This document shows, in pieces, positions 51,961 through 62,120 of a stretch of 64,000 nucleotides of DNA (position 1 is the stretch's first letter; the number at the start of each line of letters is the position of its first letter). The position numbers were made by a program, and so were the translations under genes. The DNA is from Heliopora coerulea. Taxonomy: Eukaryota; Cnidaria; Anthozoa; Scleralcyonacea; Helioporidae. Under the pieces are notes generated by a model, which saw only the letters and a program-made list of their open reading frames with translations, was not told the origin of the DNA and did no database searches. The stretch lies in contig JASJOG010000353.1 in NCBI GenBank assembly GCA_030142905.1, forward strand, positions 62,001 to 126,000, given 5' to 3'.

Positions 51961-53029
51961 TAGAATGCAGTACACGGAATTGTATAATTTGTGAAATATT
52001 TATTGTGATGATATTAAGATGAATTATTCGATCTAAGAAAAAAGAATTAACAAAATATGGCTAAATATAAAAAAGCTTACACGTGCTCAGTTATCATATT
52101 CACATAATATGTAAATTACATATAAACCGTTATCTTTACTTACTTCTTGCTGGGTTTCCGTGTTCTATATCTTTAAACAGTCTTAAATCTCCAATTATGA
52201 TTCACAGGTTAGCAAACAGAATAACCATAAAACAGTTTTCCCCATACAACGTGCTTTCATGTGTAGACTACAGGTTTTATCATATGAGTTCATATTACTT
52301 AGTGAACCTCGTGCTCCTAATTAAATGTCAATCAAAGTATCTATCATTAAATGTTCTAACGAACATATGTACTTCCTCATCAATACATATAAACAAAGGC
52401 ATAAAAAAAGTTCTGCATTTTTATTGCTGACCAAAAATCTGAAAATGCACAAGGTTTACTCCCCATATCTTGTATGTTGTGTGAGTTTTGTCAAAAGAAG
52501 ACCAAGAATAGGGGAGTAAAAGACATACATCTTCCATGATAAGACATTCATAAAAAATAAAAATGGCATACATATTTGCAACTGAATTTACCACTAAATG
52601 CTTTACACAAAGAAGATGGCTTTAAACTTTCCTGAGTGATTTTAAAATCCTGATGAAAGCATTACTGGTTGAATATGGTAAAGGTCATCAGACTTACTTT
52701 CTCCATGTGAAAAAGAATAATGATGTACAAACGTGCTATTGTTACATATTTTCAACTAAGCATTCGGGTGCACCTTGACACAAAGGGTTCAAAGGTAAAT
52801 TTACAGAAAGAAGATACCTCGAATCTTTCTTAAGATGTTTGAAAATCTTGAAAGCATTACTAGTTGAATGTGGTAAAGATCATCATCCACTAGCCACCCA
52901 AGAAGTGATAAAGACTGAAGCATACAACTGTTTTGCTGAAAGATAGTTTGGTGACCAAAAACAAGTAGCTTTGCAGTATGTTACATGGTGGCTGTTTCCC
53001 TTGCATTTTTGTTTTGTGCCAGAAGTATA
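51961..53029. other. Unannotated stretch with a small internal duplication
   Basis: At 52610-52690 and 52810-52890 the phrases AAGCATTAC, GGTTGAAT/GTTGAATGTGG, TGGTAAAG and TCATCA recur in the same order, an old duplication of about 90 bp with 200-bp offset. No gene is recognised. Confidence 0.4.
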
Positions 53030-54060
53030 TCTTTTATATTCAATGGAAAATTTTATGAACAAGTTGATGGTGTTGCTACGGGTTCCCCACTAGGTCCCCT
53101 TTTTGCCAGCATCTTTCTTTCCTTTCATGAAACAAGTTGGCTGAATGATTGTCCCCTCAGTTAAAACTGTTTTATTATTGACGCTTTGTTGAGGACTCCT
53201 TTATTTTATTCTATTCCATCATTACCTAAATTCTAAACATCTAAATATCCAATTTACACATGAAATTGAAAGAGGTAACTCTCTTTCCTTCCTTGACATC
53301 CAAATCAAATGCTCCAATGGTAAATTTTCTTTCTCTGTTCATCATAAACTGATCTTTACTGGCTTGTTTACTAATTTTGAAAGTTTTATTACACTCATAT
53401 ATAAGAAAGGCTTAGTTTTAACCTTGCTTTTTCATTATCTTAATATCTGCTCTTCTTATACCATCTTTCATAAAGAACTAGAGAAATTTGAAAGTATTAT
53501 GATTCAGAATGTTTATGCTATCAAGGTCTTGGATAAATTTTTTTGCCCAGGTTCTACAATGAGCTCGGTACCTAAACACATTCTTTTGTTCACTCTCTTC
53601 AGATTCACAAGCAAGTTGTTAAACTTTTTTCTTCTGCTTTCCCTCGAATTGAGCTTCAAGTCATATTTAAACCTGTTTGGTGTCTTTTTAGTGTTTTCCA
53701 TTTTAAAGATCAAATTCCTCTTGTACTTAGATCCCACATAGTTTATAAATTCAAGTGTCAATGCTGTGAGTTGTTGTATATAGGTAAAACCATTTGCCGA
53801 ACACATGAGAGTTTCTGCTTACACAGGAAAGCCTATTTCCTTAATGACTTTATCTGCCATTTTAACACACCACAAACAGACTGGCCACCCTGTTTCTTTG
53901 ACTGATTTATCTATTCTAAGCTCCTGTTCTTCTACCTTTTAAACCCTTCTCAGAGAGAGTCTACTATAACTAATAAGATAAATCGTCCACTCAATGCCAA
54001 GATCAGTTCTCTTCCTTTTACCTTTGTTAATTACAAAAAAATGTTCTTTCCCAGTAACTT
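53030..54060 (+). pseudogene. Penelope-like element relic (RT and GIY-YIG)
   Basis: The plus strand shows GKFYEQVDGVATGSPLGPLF with ASIFLSFHETSWLNDC, the RT block before the catalytic YVDD. The YVDD region is lost. Then MFTNFESFITLIYKKGLVLT and FHKELEKFESIMIQNVYAIK continue the RT thumb, and RSHIVYKFKCQCCELLYIGK with TICRTHE gives the GIY-YIG core. The C-terminus reads RPLNAKISSLPFTFVNYKKM. Stops and frameshifts break it. It is the same PLE lineage as the 9.6-14.4 kb element, older. The AT-rich tail near 54.07 kb resembles the pseudo-LTR start but lacks a hammerhead. Confidence 0.75.
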
Positions 54061-54099
54061 GGGTCTCTATTAATATGGGTTTATTCAATATTATATGCT

Positions 54100-56130
54100 T
54101 GGCTTTGATTTTCCAAACATATATGTATATATATATTAATATTAAATAATTTATTTATAATGTCCTTTGCCAAAGAATACCTAACAGACCCAACTTCATG
54201 ATATATTTGAAGCACAACCACTTGACACTCCTCAAAGGAAAAAGTTAGTATCTAATACACTATTTTGTATGAAGGAACACAAGTGGCCCTCCATCTGTAT
54301 GCTTTCTAAAAGCTAGAGACACTTGGTGATGCTAGTAGCCATGAATGAAGTAGCCCTTCTCCAACTCTTGACAAAGGTAATATGTTCGCTAGTCTCAGTT
54401 TAATCCGAGCATTGTGCACATTAAAGCTGGAAGGGAAATTACATCTTGCGGTGTTTTACATTTTCAGTAAACTGCTGATTAATGTAGCCAGTTAAACAGA
54501 AGAGAGGGCCAAACTCTTCTTGGAAAATGCACAATTTGCCTTGGGATTGTAAGGAGATACTCTGAATGAATACAGCAGTACAATATGGAAAAATACATTA
54601 TATATATATGTATATGTTTGTGTACAAAATAATAATTGGATGCCACTGCTGGGATAAAAACATTCTTTCCATGTTGTGCATATTTTGCCATGGAATTCTT
54701 GTAGCCACTAACCTTACTCCTTGTTTCATTGAAATTTCAACTAAAATTCAGTCATGGCTTCCATGAAGCTCAAAATCCCCAGTGCTGCATTCCTATTTGT
54801 ATGTTTATTCATCTGCTAAATAATATCTGGAGGGTTAAAGGGCCGAATTACAATTTTGAGTCAACCCATATCAGCAACATGTTTATTGCAAACATGTTTT
54901 ATGAGACCTTTTGATTTGCACATTTTATTGCAGAAATTGCTTGTAAACTTCTTGTTACCTTGAACCTACAAATTCTGAACGAGAATTTAACATCTGGCAG
55001 AAATGTTTTAAAAAAACAGTAATAAATAACTTACTTCTTCAACAGAGTGTTCAACATCTGTCATTTCTGCCACCTCCACTTTAAGCAATGCAATAGCATT
55101 CACACTCCTTACCTTCTTCCATATGTGTTGTATTTGTTGATGCCACAAATGCCAAAAAATTTCATTAAAATACATCTACTCTCACAGGTACAGAACTACA
55201 GATTCCTAATTTCCACCTTCAACATCAGAGTCAAACTGACTGCATGTTGCTTTGAAGTAAGCCATCCTTCCAAACCTGGTATAAGTCTAACAACTATAAC
55301 CAAACCCAGTTGGCCTGTTTCTATAAAGGTTCCACTTTATCAAAATTTACTTGTAAATTCAAACCATTTTTTTTTTATTTTCGAAAATTTAAAGCTTGAT
55401 TTAAAGTTCATTGGCCAAGTTCTTTAAATCAGAGGAAAGCTTTCTAAATTTATAGCATTGTACTTTAAATTTAAAAAAATTCTCATCAAGATTAATCAGG
55501 AAGCAGAAATGATCAAATGATACAAAGTTTGACTGTTTTCTACATATGCAACACATTTAATTGAAGCTTCTTCTACAGGTAGTTACTCATCTTATTTACT
55601 CATTTTAACTCCCTTGTAAATTAAATGATGAGAATATCTTTTCAAAGAAAAATCACCAGGTCTTTAATAAGAGACTAGTGACCATGCTGAAGATTTCTTG
55701 GCGGCAGAAACTGTCTATTCAGGTCAGTGGGCTTTTGATACACTGACCCTTTGCCCATGCAATACACTTGAAAATTTAAAAATTAAAAAATTCTTTCTGA
55801 CTGACTAGAATGTAATTATACACATTCCATGATGAATACAAAACTGTATCAGTACTTAACTTTTTGGTGTCATTATCAAGCAAAAGTTGACTGGAAATAT
55901 GTGTACCCAACAATTTTATTGCTTTTCAACATTTTTTAATCATCCCTACTATAAATGGAATGTAAAAAAGGACTTCTTAACATTTGCAACTCAGAAATTG
56001 CAGAGAATGCTGCATGGCACACCAACTTAGATGCTCGTACCTGTACAGTCCAAGTGAGGTGGCTGGGATGAAGAAAAAATAAAAATAAATTCAAAATCAT
56101 CCTCAGAGATATACATTAACAGCAAGTTTT
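54100..56130. other. No recognisable feature
   Basis: AT-rich sequence with several open frames of 60-130 codons, including 55047-55427, none with a domain or composition I would call coding. A GT/AT microsatellite-like tract lies near 54.6 kb. Confidence 0.5.
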
Positions 56131-56285
56131 CATAATCTGACACTGGCGAAGTCAACTGAAAAATCTTGACTCGCAGCTTTGGGATAGCTCAATAGGTAGA
56201 GCTGTAGACCAGTATCCCAAAGGTGGGAGTTCAAATCCTGCTCGAGTCAACATTTTTCAGTTGACTTTGGCAGTGTTAGATTATC
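56131..56285 (+). mobile_element. tRNA-derived unit inside a 43-bp inverted repeat
   Basis: The arms 56131-56173 and 56243-56285 are inverted matches with only a few differences (shared GAGTCAA, TTTTTCAGTTGACTT, CAGTGT, AGATTAT). The 69-bp interior has a Pol III A box TAGCTCAATAGG (56185-56196) and B box AGTTCAAATCC (56228-56238), resembling a lysine- or phenylalanine-type tRNA. The tRNA T-stem does not pair well, so it is not a functional tRNA gene. It looks like a SINE or MITE with an internal Pol III promoter. Confidence 0.6.
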
Positions 56286-56289
56286 ATGA

Positions 56290-57114
56290 CAACTTCATGT
56301 AAATTTGAAACTTTCACTTAAAGCAGCTGTAGAGAAAGTGATTTACACAAAAGGGAAATTGTGAGGAGGAGAAGCCTTTCCCTCTGGCAGGTTTTGAACC
56401 CTGAATCAAGCATCAAAAAAATAAACTCTAACTAACAATGATGGACATTGAAAGATTGTTGCATTTAAACTGGTGATCATATTTACTGTATGTTTTAAAA
56501 CAAAATGTTCAGTGAGAACTACCTTTTCCTTACAACATCATAAGAGATTCTATACGAATTTCTGCTAGATTTCCTATCGAAAATTGGCAAATATTCCTAT
56601 GGGATCCTGTAGAAATTCCTAAAACATTAGTTAAAATCCTTTCACTATATAATTCATGAAAAGATATTGTTTTGTCAACTTGCAAAATACCAATTGAGAC
56701 AAGAAATGTTAAGTATTCTTACAGTACATTGAGAAATAAGATGTAGAATGATACAATACAATTACTAAAAGCATATATTAAGGAAAGTATTATATAATAT
56801 ACAGGAGATTAATTTTTAACTTTTCAAAATCATTCCATATAATTTAGTTTGGCCCTAAATTTTTAATTTGTTTGTCATTTGGTGAACGGAACTTCATCAC
56901 AATCAAGTCTACAACAAAATGATTGGGCAAACATTAAAAAGTAAAATTCAGTAGCTAGACCAACACTTACTCTTTATTCCTAGATATACTAAATGATTAC
57001 AATTGGCCTCAAAAAATAACCACTTGGGGCCACTCATTTAGTTAGTGAGCTTGTCCCCAGGACATCTAAATCTTAAATAATTTTGGTTTGGGCAATTGCA
57101 AAATATGCAATTCT
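56290..57114. other. No recognisable feature
   Basis: AT-rich sequence between the tRNA-derived unit and the Gypsy element. No coding or RNA signal is seen. Confidence 0.5.
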
Positions 57115-57119
57115 CACAG

Positions 57120-57284
57120 TGTACTGTATTAGGATCAAAACATACTGTAAGATATCACTGATGGCACGGATTCAACCAGAATAAAAACACACAACAACAT
57201 GTTTCTACTTCTTCTTTTCCTCTCTGTACACATGTGTCATTACATATAAAGGGAGGGAAGAGATGCAAAGTTACAAACACTACG
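57120..57284 (-). repeat. 3' LTR of Gypsy element
   Basis: Begins and ends TGTACTGTATT ... ACACTACG on the plus strand; mates with 61932-62115. The outer base pair CG in place of CA suggests a mutation. Confidence 0.85.
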
Positions 57285-57418
57285 TTCCTCCCTTCTTCAA
57301 AATGAAAGTTAAACAAAAAATTAGAACAATATCTGTTTTGAGTCAGTTCCACACTAAACAACATTACAAATATAACTCGAATTTGTCCAAGTTTCTGCTT
57401 TATAGTTTTTTTTATAGT

Positions 57419-57886
57419 TCATGTTGGATATTGATTGACAAAGCCAAGTACATAATCCTTAAACTTGGCTGGCATCTTCCTGTTCCTACTTGGACGTCTG
57501 TAGACATCACTACCATAACTTGGCAAGGAATCCATATTTGTTTGGGAACCTGCTGGTATGTCAAGGTTTGCTGGTTCAGGGCTTGAGTTCATGGGTTCAC
57601 TTGATCTGTGGTTGGATGTGTCAATCAGGATTCCCTGTGGTTCACTTATCTTGTTTTCTTTGGGACTCAGTGGGGTTGATGCTGCAGTCACATCACCAGT
57701 AGATTGCTCTGTTTCTTTACATGTGTTACATTCTTTCAGTACTGAACTCCATCTGCTTCCACAACCACACTGTTGATTTGGTCTGAATAATGTGGATAAC
57801 TTGTTCCTTTTCTCCTGCCTCAATAACACAGTGTCACCTTTTTGGATGTTACTGTCACAGGCCTTTCTCCTGTTGTCTGCATACAC
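57419..57886 (-). CDS. Gypsy Pol C-terminal tail
   Basis: A 155-codon frame in a different frame from the integrase core, starting near ADNRRKACDSNIQKGDTVLL and QEKRNKLSTLFRP, the basic, SH3-like C-terminal domain of Gypsy integrases. A low-complexity Ser/Pro/Asn-rich tail follows, with a final GSDVYRRPSRNRKMPAKFKD, which is the usual RPSRxRKxPxxxxDY-like end of Gypsy polyproteins. The end lies 135 bp before the 3' LTR. Confidence 0.75.
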   Translation of the reverse strand: MYADNRRKACDSNIQKGDTVLLRQEKRNKLSTLFRPNQQCGCGSRWSSVLKECNTCKETEQSTGDVTAASTPLSPKENKISEPQGILIDTSNHRSSEPMNSSPEPANLDIPAGSQTNMDSLPSYGSDVYRRPSRNRKMPAKFKDYVLGFVNQYPT

Positions 57887-58473
57887 TTTCCCTTTTTTTT
57901 TCCTTTCACTGTCAGTCTCACTTCACTTTCTGTCCAAAACTCTGATAGCTGGGGTAACTTTGTTCTGTATGTCCTTCTGTAGAGAAGTTCTGCTGGACTT
58001 ATTCCAGTCGTACTGTGTGGTGTGCTCCGATACATTATCAGGAACTTATCTAATTCAGACTTCAGGTCACGACCCTCTGCTTGTGCAATCTGTAGCCACT
58101 TTAGGATAATACAGTTCTGTCTCTCGACTTCACCATTAGCTTGGGGCCATAGCAGCGTGTTCCTGTGCTGTTCGATTCCATTCTCCTTTAAATATGTTCT
58201 GAAGTGGTCACTTGCAAACTGTGGTCCATTATCTGTTCTGATTGACAACGGCAACCCATGAGTAACAAACACTTTGTTCAGTATAGACACAATCTTCTCT
58301 GCAGTTGTGGACTTAGTAAATTCTAGCTCAAAGAATCTACTGTAATAATCTACCACAACAAAGATGTAATCACCTGAAGGTAGTGGACCTAGCAAGTCAC
58401 ATGCTAAGTGTTCCCATGGTGCATTGGGTAGTTCGGTGCGGCTCATTGGTTCTGGTTCGGTAGGTTGAGACAC
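57820..58473 (-). CDS. Gypsy integrase core
   Basis: A 217-codon frame. The start is inside the protein (first residues SQPTEPEPMSRTELPNAPWE). The catalytic triad is visible: LACDLLGPLPSGDYIFVVVD (first Asp, about 28), THGLPLSIRTDNGPQFASDH (second Asp, about 82) and WPQANGEVERQNCIILKWLQ (Glu, about 114). PHSTTGISPAELLYRR gives the conserved end. Downstream the frame slips near 57.9 kb into a lysine-rich and then nonsense tail, with the genuine C-terminus continuing at 57886. Function: joins LTR cDNA ends to host DNA. Confidence 0.85.
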   Translation of the reverse strand: MSQPTEPEPMSRTELPNAPWEHLACDLLGPLPSGDYIFVVVDYYSRFFELEFTKSTTAEKIVSILNKVFVTHGLPLSIRTDNGPQFASDHFRTYLKENGIEQHRNTLLWPQANGEVERQNCIILKWLQIAQAEGRDLKSELDKFLIMYRSTPHSTTGISPAELLYRRTYRTKLPQLSEFWTESEVRLTVKGKKKGKCMQTTGERPVTVTSKKVTLCY

Positions 58474-58706
58474 TAGTTGACAACCATGGCAATGCTGGCA
58501 AAACTTCTCAGCCTCTGTTTCATTGCTACAATTCGAGGATGACCCTCATAGGCTAACTTAAGTACCTGTGTGCGAAGTGTTTGTGGTATTACAATTCTAG
58601 CTCCACACAACACAAGCATTCCAATAGCACATAATTCTCTGTGAACTGGTACATACTGTTTGAACTTCATGCTATGCCAGTTCCCTGTTAACAGACTTTC
58701 TTTTAC
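58473..58706 (-). pseudogene. Gypsy integrase zinc-binding region after the MITE
   Basis: The minus strand reads VHRELCAIGMLVLCGARIVI, PQTLRTQVLKLAYEGHPRIV and AMKQRLRSFASIAMVVN. This is the HHCC-type linker before the integrase core. His of YEGHPR is present, while the rest of the HHCC pattern is damaged by a frameshift near 58.5 kb. Confidence 0.7.
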
Positions 58707-59242
58707 GGTTCCCGGACATTTTGCCGAACAGACCATTTGCCAAAAAAAGCGATATTTTGTTTTGAATTCCCGTATCGCACTCATGCTAATTACTAATACA
58801 CCTTCACAACACAAATGTATACTCCACGATTTACTCTGAAACTAAAGACTCATACTCATTCACTCAACTCTACATGGCATACCACTAGTGTAGCCATGTC
58901 ATGCTCACTATAGCCTGCGGCTAAAAGCACATTCCATCATTAACAGTTTCAACTCCCAATCGTTAGAACAATCACAACTACACAACTGTAACACCAGTGT
59001 GGTTCCAATTACCAGCTAAAAAACAAAAAAATAAATGAGTCATCCACTACACAAACAAATTTTCATTATGGTTATGCACCGCTAATGGCCCACATGAGAA
59101 TTGCGATTCCCATGCAATGGTAGTTGTGTTCAGAGGCGAAAAATGAGTCATTTCCCAAGCATTTGACAAACAACATGGGTGTTCTTTTGATGAAAAAATA
59201 TTCCACAAAATATCGCTTTTTTCGGCAAAATGTCCGGTCACC
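58707..59242. mobile_element. MITE inserted in the Gypsy element
   Basis: 536 bp with inverted ends: GGTTCCCGGACATTTTGCC at 58707 and the inverted GGCAAAATGTCCGGTCACC at 59242 (two differences), continuing inward with AAAGCGATATTTTG against CAAAATATCGCTTT. The 9-bp flanks TTCTTTTAC (58698-58706) and TTCTCTTAC (59243-59251) match at eight positions, a target duplication. A 9-bp duplication suits Mutator-like elements; that family call is inference. No coding capacity is seen. Confidence 0.8.
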
Positions 59243-59524
59243 TTCTCTTACACTTTCTAGCTCTGAGTCATACTCTGATGTCCTCTCTACTTCACAGGTT
59301 GTCATAGGAATGGGTGTTGATTCTGTTGCCACTAACTTCACATATTCGTCAATGTTACCTCCCTGATCAGGGGATTGTGCTGGGGCTAATAGCCACGACA
59401 ATGAGTCTGTTATATTCTTAGGTCCTGGGATATACCTCACGGTGAACTTACATGGTTGCATTCTCAGTAGCCACCTCTCAATTCTTGCACATGTCTTCGA
59501 CTTGGGTGAAAATACACATTCCAA
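59243..59524 (-). pseudogene. Gypsy Pol, RNase H end and linker
   Basis: The minus strand frame reads ECVFSPKSKTCARIERWLLR with MQPCKFTVRYIPGPKNITDS (the RNase H end with its conserved tail), then LAPAQSPDQGGNIDEYVKLV. The frame reads into the MITE at 59242, so the residues after SVREG are not element protein. The continuation after the MITE is at 58706. Confidence 0.75.
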
Positions 59525-60213
59525 GGGCTTATGGTCAGTTGTTGAAATTCAGATCCATAGATATATGCATGAAATCTTTCACAAGCCCATACAATTGCAA
59601 ATGCTTCCTTCTCAGTCTGTGAGTACTTTTGTTCTGTACTGCTCAAGCTGCGACTTGCATAACTAATCACTCTATATTTATCTCCTTGCTCTTGAACTAA
59701 TACTGCCCCTAGTCCGACTGGACTTGCATCTGCAATTACCATAGTTGGTGCACTCTTGTCAAAATAACCCAAGGTTTCAGTATTTGATAGTAGCTTCTTT
59801 AATTTGTCAAATGATTCTTGCGCCTTTGTAAGTTTACGTAGTGGTGCTGACACTGTAGCGAGATCTGGGATAAAACGAGCCATGAAATTCACAAGTCCCA
59901 AGAAGCTTCTCACTTCACTAGCATTCTTAGGCTCATGAGCATCAACGACTGCCTTAGCTTTAACTTCCGCTGGCCTGATTCCATGTGCCGATAACACATG
60001 TCCCATGAACTCCAGGTGTGACATCTTAAACTGACACTTGTCACGGTTAAATGTGAAACCTCTCTTACTTAGCACTTGCACAACTCTCTCAACTCTCTTG
60101 TCATGCTCTTCTTCTGTTGGTGCATGTACAACTACATCATCAAGAATGTCATGGGCTCCCTTGCACTCCAGTAAGACCTGCTGAAGGATTTTCTGATACA
60201 TCTCGGGGGGCAC
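59464..60213 (-). CDS. Gypsy Pol, second part of RT and RNase H
   Basis: A 249-codon frame that takes over at the C-run near 60.21 kb with PPEMYQKILQQVLLECKGAH, then the catalytic DILDDVVVHAPTEEEHDKRV (LDD at the YxDD position), SKRGFTFNRDKCQFKMSHLE and FMGHVLSAHGIRPAEVKAKA. RNase H follows with PTMVIADASPVGLGAVLVQE (Asp), YASRSLSSTEQKYSQTEKEA (Glu) and FAIVWACERFHAYIYGSEFQ. After SEFQ the frame drifts to nonsense, because a base is missing near 59545. The remaining RNase H end lies in the next frame (59524 downward). Confidence 0.85.
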   Translation of the reverse strand: MPPEMYQKILQQVLLECKGAHDILDDVVVHAPTEEEHDKRVERVVQVLSKRGFTFNRDKCQFKMSHLEFMGHVLSAHGIRPAEVKAKAVVDAHEPKNASEVRSFLGLVNFMARFIPDLATVSAPLRKLTKAQESFDKLKKLLSNTETLGYFDKSAPTMVIADASPVGLGAVLVQEQGDKYRVISYASRSLSSTEQKYSQTEKEAFAIVWACERFHAYIYGSEFQQLTISPWNVYFHPSRRHVQELRGGY

Positions 60214-61105
60214 AACTTACACCAAACATGAGTCGTTTGTATCGGTATAGTCCCTGATGGGTTGCAAAAGTGGTAATGTCCCTTGACTCAGGTGATAACT
60301 CAATTTGATGGTAGACTGAATTCAGATCTAGCAAGACCTGATCAATTGTGGGTATTGGATACAGTTCGCATTTCACTGCAGTGTTTGCTTGCCGCATGTC
60401 GACACATAAGCGGATATCACCTGACACCTTTGGTACTACCACAACTGGGGAAACCCATGAACTTGGCCCATTGACTTTCTCTACAATGTCCAGTTCAACC
60501 AGCTCATCCAATTTTTGGCTTAGTTTATCTCGTAAATGATAAGGTACTCTGCGCATGAGTTGGGCAACAGGTTCAACCTCATGGTCAATGGGTATTTTCA
60601 GCTGAAAATCCTTGAGTTTACCAATGCCCTCACAACAATTGGGGTATTTATGCAATATGTTTGACTGCTCTGAGTTATTTCCACCTGTATGTTGTATAGC
60701 ATTAACTCCTGGGCCTAATTTCAATACTCCCAAAGCTTTACCGGTTTTTCTCCCAAGTAGAGCTTGCCCTTCTCCCTCGATAACCATAAACTCAGCATTA
60801 TCTACAGCTCTCTCTCCAACTGACACTTTTGCAGTGAACATTCCTGCAACAGTTAGCAATTGGTTACTACCATAAGAGTAAAGATTCTGTGAGCATTTCT
60901 TGGACTCACACTGGATCTGATTAGACTTCAGATGTTCCCACAACTTCCTATCAATGACACTACAGGTTGCTCCAGAGTCAATAATCATGGTAATGGGTAC
61001 CCCTCCAACAACAACAGTTATTTTACGATCATTAATGTCACTGGGTTTATCAAAAACAGTAAAGGCATACCGTGTTCCATCACTAGGGTTGTTTTCAGTC
61101 CCCAC
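60149..61105 (-). CDS. Gypsy Pol, protease and first part of reverse transcriptase
   Basis: A 318-codon frame. The aspartic protease has GVPITMIIDSGATCSVIDRK (catalytic Asp in DSGA), with the flap-like region later and EGQALLGRKTGKALGVLKLG (ALLGR block) about residue 120. The RT begins with YHLRDKLSQKLDELVELDIV, then SSWVSPVVVVPKVSGDIRLC, VDMRQANTAVKCELYPIPTI and VYHQIELSPESRDITTFATH, TLGLYRYKRLMFGVSCAP. The frame then leaves the true path at a C-run (near 60203-60208), after which RDVSENPSAG is nonsense. The missing YxDD part continues in the next frame at 60213. Element inactive unless the shift is repaired. Confidence 0.85.
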   Translation of the reverse strand: MGTENNPSDGTRYAFTVFDKPSDINDRKITVVVGGVPITMIIDSGATCSVIDRKLWEHLKSNQIQCESKKCSQNLYSYGSNQLLTVAGMFTAKVSVGERAVDNAEFMVIEGEGQALLGRKTGKALGVLKLGPGVNAIQHTGGNNSEQSNILHKYPNCCEGIGKLKDFQLKIPIDHEVEPVAQLMRRVPYHLRDKLSQKLDELVELDIVEKVNGPSSWVSPVVVVPKVSGDIRLCVDMRQANTAVKCELYPIPTIDQVLLDLNSVYHQIELSPESRDITTFATHQGLYRYKRLMFGVSCAPRDVSENPSAGLTGVQGSP

Positions 61106-61147
61106 TTGTCTTACATCATCATGTTTCCCTTTTCCTCCAGTAGCCCT

Positions 61148-61915
61148 CTAAAATTTCCTCTGTTTTGTCTTGCAAACACTCTCAAAATGGCCAGTATTTT
61201 TGCACTTCCGGCACTGTTGACCTTTAGCTGGGCATTTGGGATGGTCAGCCTTGTGACCTTCAAAACCACATCCATAACATTCGGGTTTACCTCCGGTTTT
61301 TTTCTTGAAGTAAGGTTTCTTTTTCACCACATTAACAGCTTCATTCTGGTTCCCTTTGATCGCACTAGCTTGCCTTTCTGCATCTTCCATTGCATGAGCA
61401 ATTTCACATAACTTTTGCAGTGTCAAGTCTCGACCTTTCTGGAGTAATCTCAGTTGAAGGTTGTGTGATAAACAACCACTGATAACTTGATCCCGAATTT
61501 GTTCCTCAACTGCTGCATTTGCTCCAAAATCACAGGTCTGGGCTTTGTGTTGAAGCCTCATAATGTACTGTTCGATATTTTCATGAGGTAATTGCTTGGT
61601 TTCCCAAAATATTAACCTTTCATATGGAGTATTGGACTGAGGTTTTAAGTGCGTGTTTGACACTCTCATGGCCTTCTCATAAACGTCACTTTCATCATCT
61701 GATATTTCCTGCAGGGTAAAATATATATCCTGTACTCCCATGCCGGCCGTATGTAATAGCAGTGCTTTCTTTTGTGCCGGGTTGGTAACCCCTTTTCCAG
61801 CAGCAAACAACTCAAATGCACGAAGGCATCTTTCCCATGAAGAAGCTATTCCCGACGATTCGGTGCAATCAAAATGTTCTAATCCTTGGTTTTCTGTTAA
61901 AGAAACGGTCGCCAT
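61148..61915 (-). CDS. Gypsy Gag with two zinc knuckles
   Basis: A 255-codon intact frame starting at ATG 61915, close to the 5' LTR. The capsid-like part shows SWERCLRAFELFAAGKG, KKALLLHTAGMGVQDIYFTL, YERLIFWETKQLPHENIEQY and QVISGCLSHNLQLRLLQKGR. Two CCHC zinc knuckles end the protein: CYGCGFEGHKADHPKC (about residue 213) and CRKCKNTGHFESVC (about 234). Gag packages the element RNA and forms virus-like particles in the cytoplasm. The second knuckle is canonical, the first has a slightly longer loop. The frame stops at 61148, and the protease frame begins 42 bp downstream, so translation would need readthrough or a frameshift. Confidence 0.85.
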   Translation of the reverse strand: MATVSLTENQGLEHFDCTESSGIASSWERCLRAFELFAAGKGVTNPAQKKALLLHTAGMGVQDIYFTLQEISDDESDVYEKAMRVSNTHLKPQSNTPYERLIFWETKQLPHENIEQYIMRLQHKAQTCDFGANAAVEEQIRDQVISGCLSHNLQLRLLQKGRDLTLQKLCEIAHAMEDAERQASAIKGNQNEAVNVVKKKPYFKKKTGGKPECYGCGFEGHKADHPKCPAKGQQCRKCKNTGHFESVCKTKQRKF

Positions 61916-61931
61916 CCTTATCGCCAGAAAA

Positions 61932-62115
61932 TGTACTGTATTAGGATCAAAACATACTGTAAGATATCACCGATGGCACAGATTTAACCAGATATCGAGA
62001 CGGATTCAAGCAGAATAAAAACACACAACAACTTGTTTCTACTTCTTTTCCTCTCTGTACACATGTGTCATTACATATCAAAGGTGGGAAGAGATGCAAA
62101 GTTACAAACACTACA
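61932..62115 (-). repeat. 5' LTR of Gypsy element
   Basis: Ends TGTACTGTATT and ACACTACA on the plus strand (TG...CA form). The gag start codon follows after a short leader beginning TTTTCTGGCGATAAGG on the minus strand, which may hold the primer-binding site. Confidence 0.85.
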
Positions 62116-62120
62116 CATAG

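Larger units (their letters stand above)
57120..62115 (-). mobile_element. Gypsy-type LTR retrotransposon, nearly complete
   Basis: Short LTRs (57120-57284 and 61932-62115) flank gag, protease, RT, RNase H and integrase in that order on the minus strand. The flanking 5-mers CACAG (57115-57119) and CATAG (62116-62120) differ at one base and could be the target duplication. A purine-rich tract (AAGAAGGGAGGAA on the minus strand) precedes the 3' LTR. The coding part is broken by a few frameshifts and by a 536-bp MITE (58707-59242). The 5' LTR has about 20 extra bases near 61990-62010 that are absent from the 3' LTR. Confidence 0.85.

Noticed and set aside
55047..55427. 126-codon open frame as a host gene
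   Set aside because: No domain, no splice signals and low-complexity composition at its end; chance frame in AT-rich DNA.
56174..56242. Functional tRNA gene
   Set aside because: The A and B boxes are good, but the T-stem does not pair and the acceptor stem is replaced by long inverted arms.
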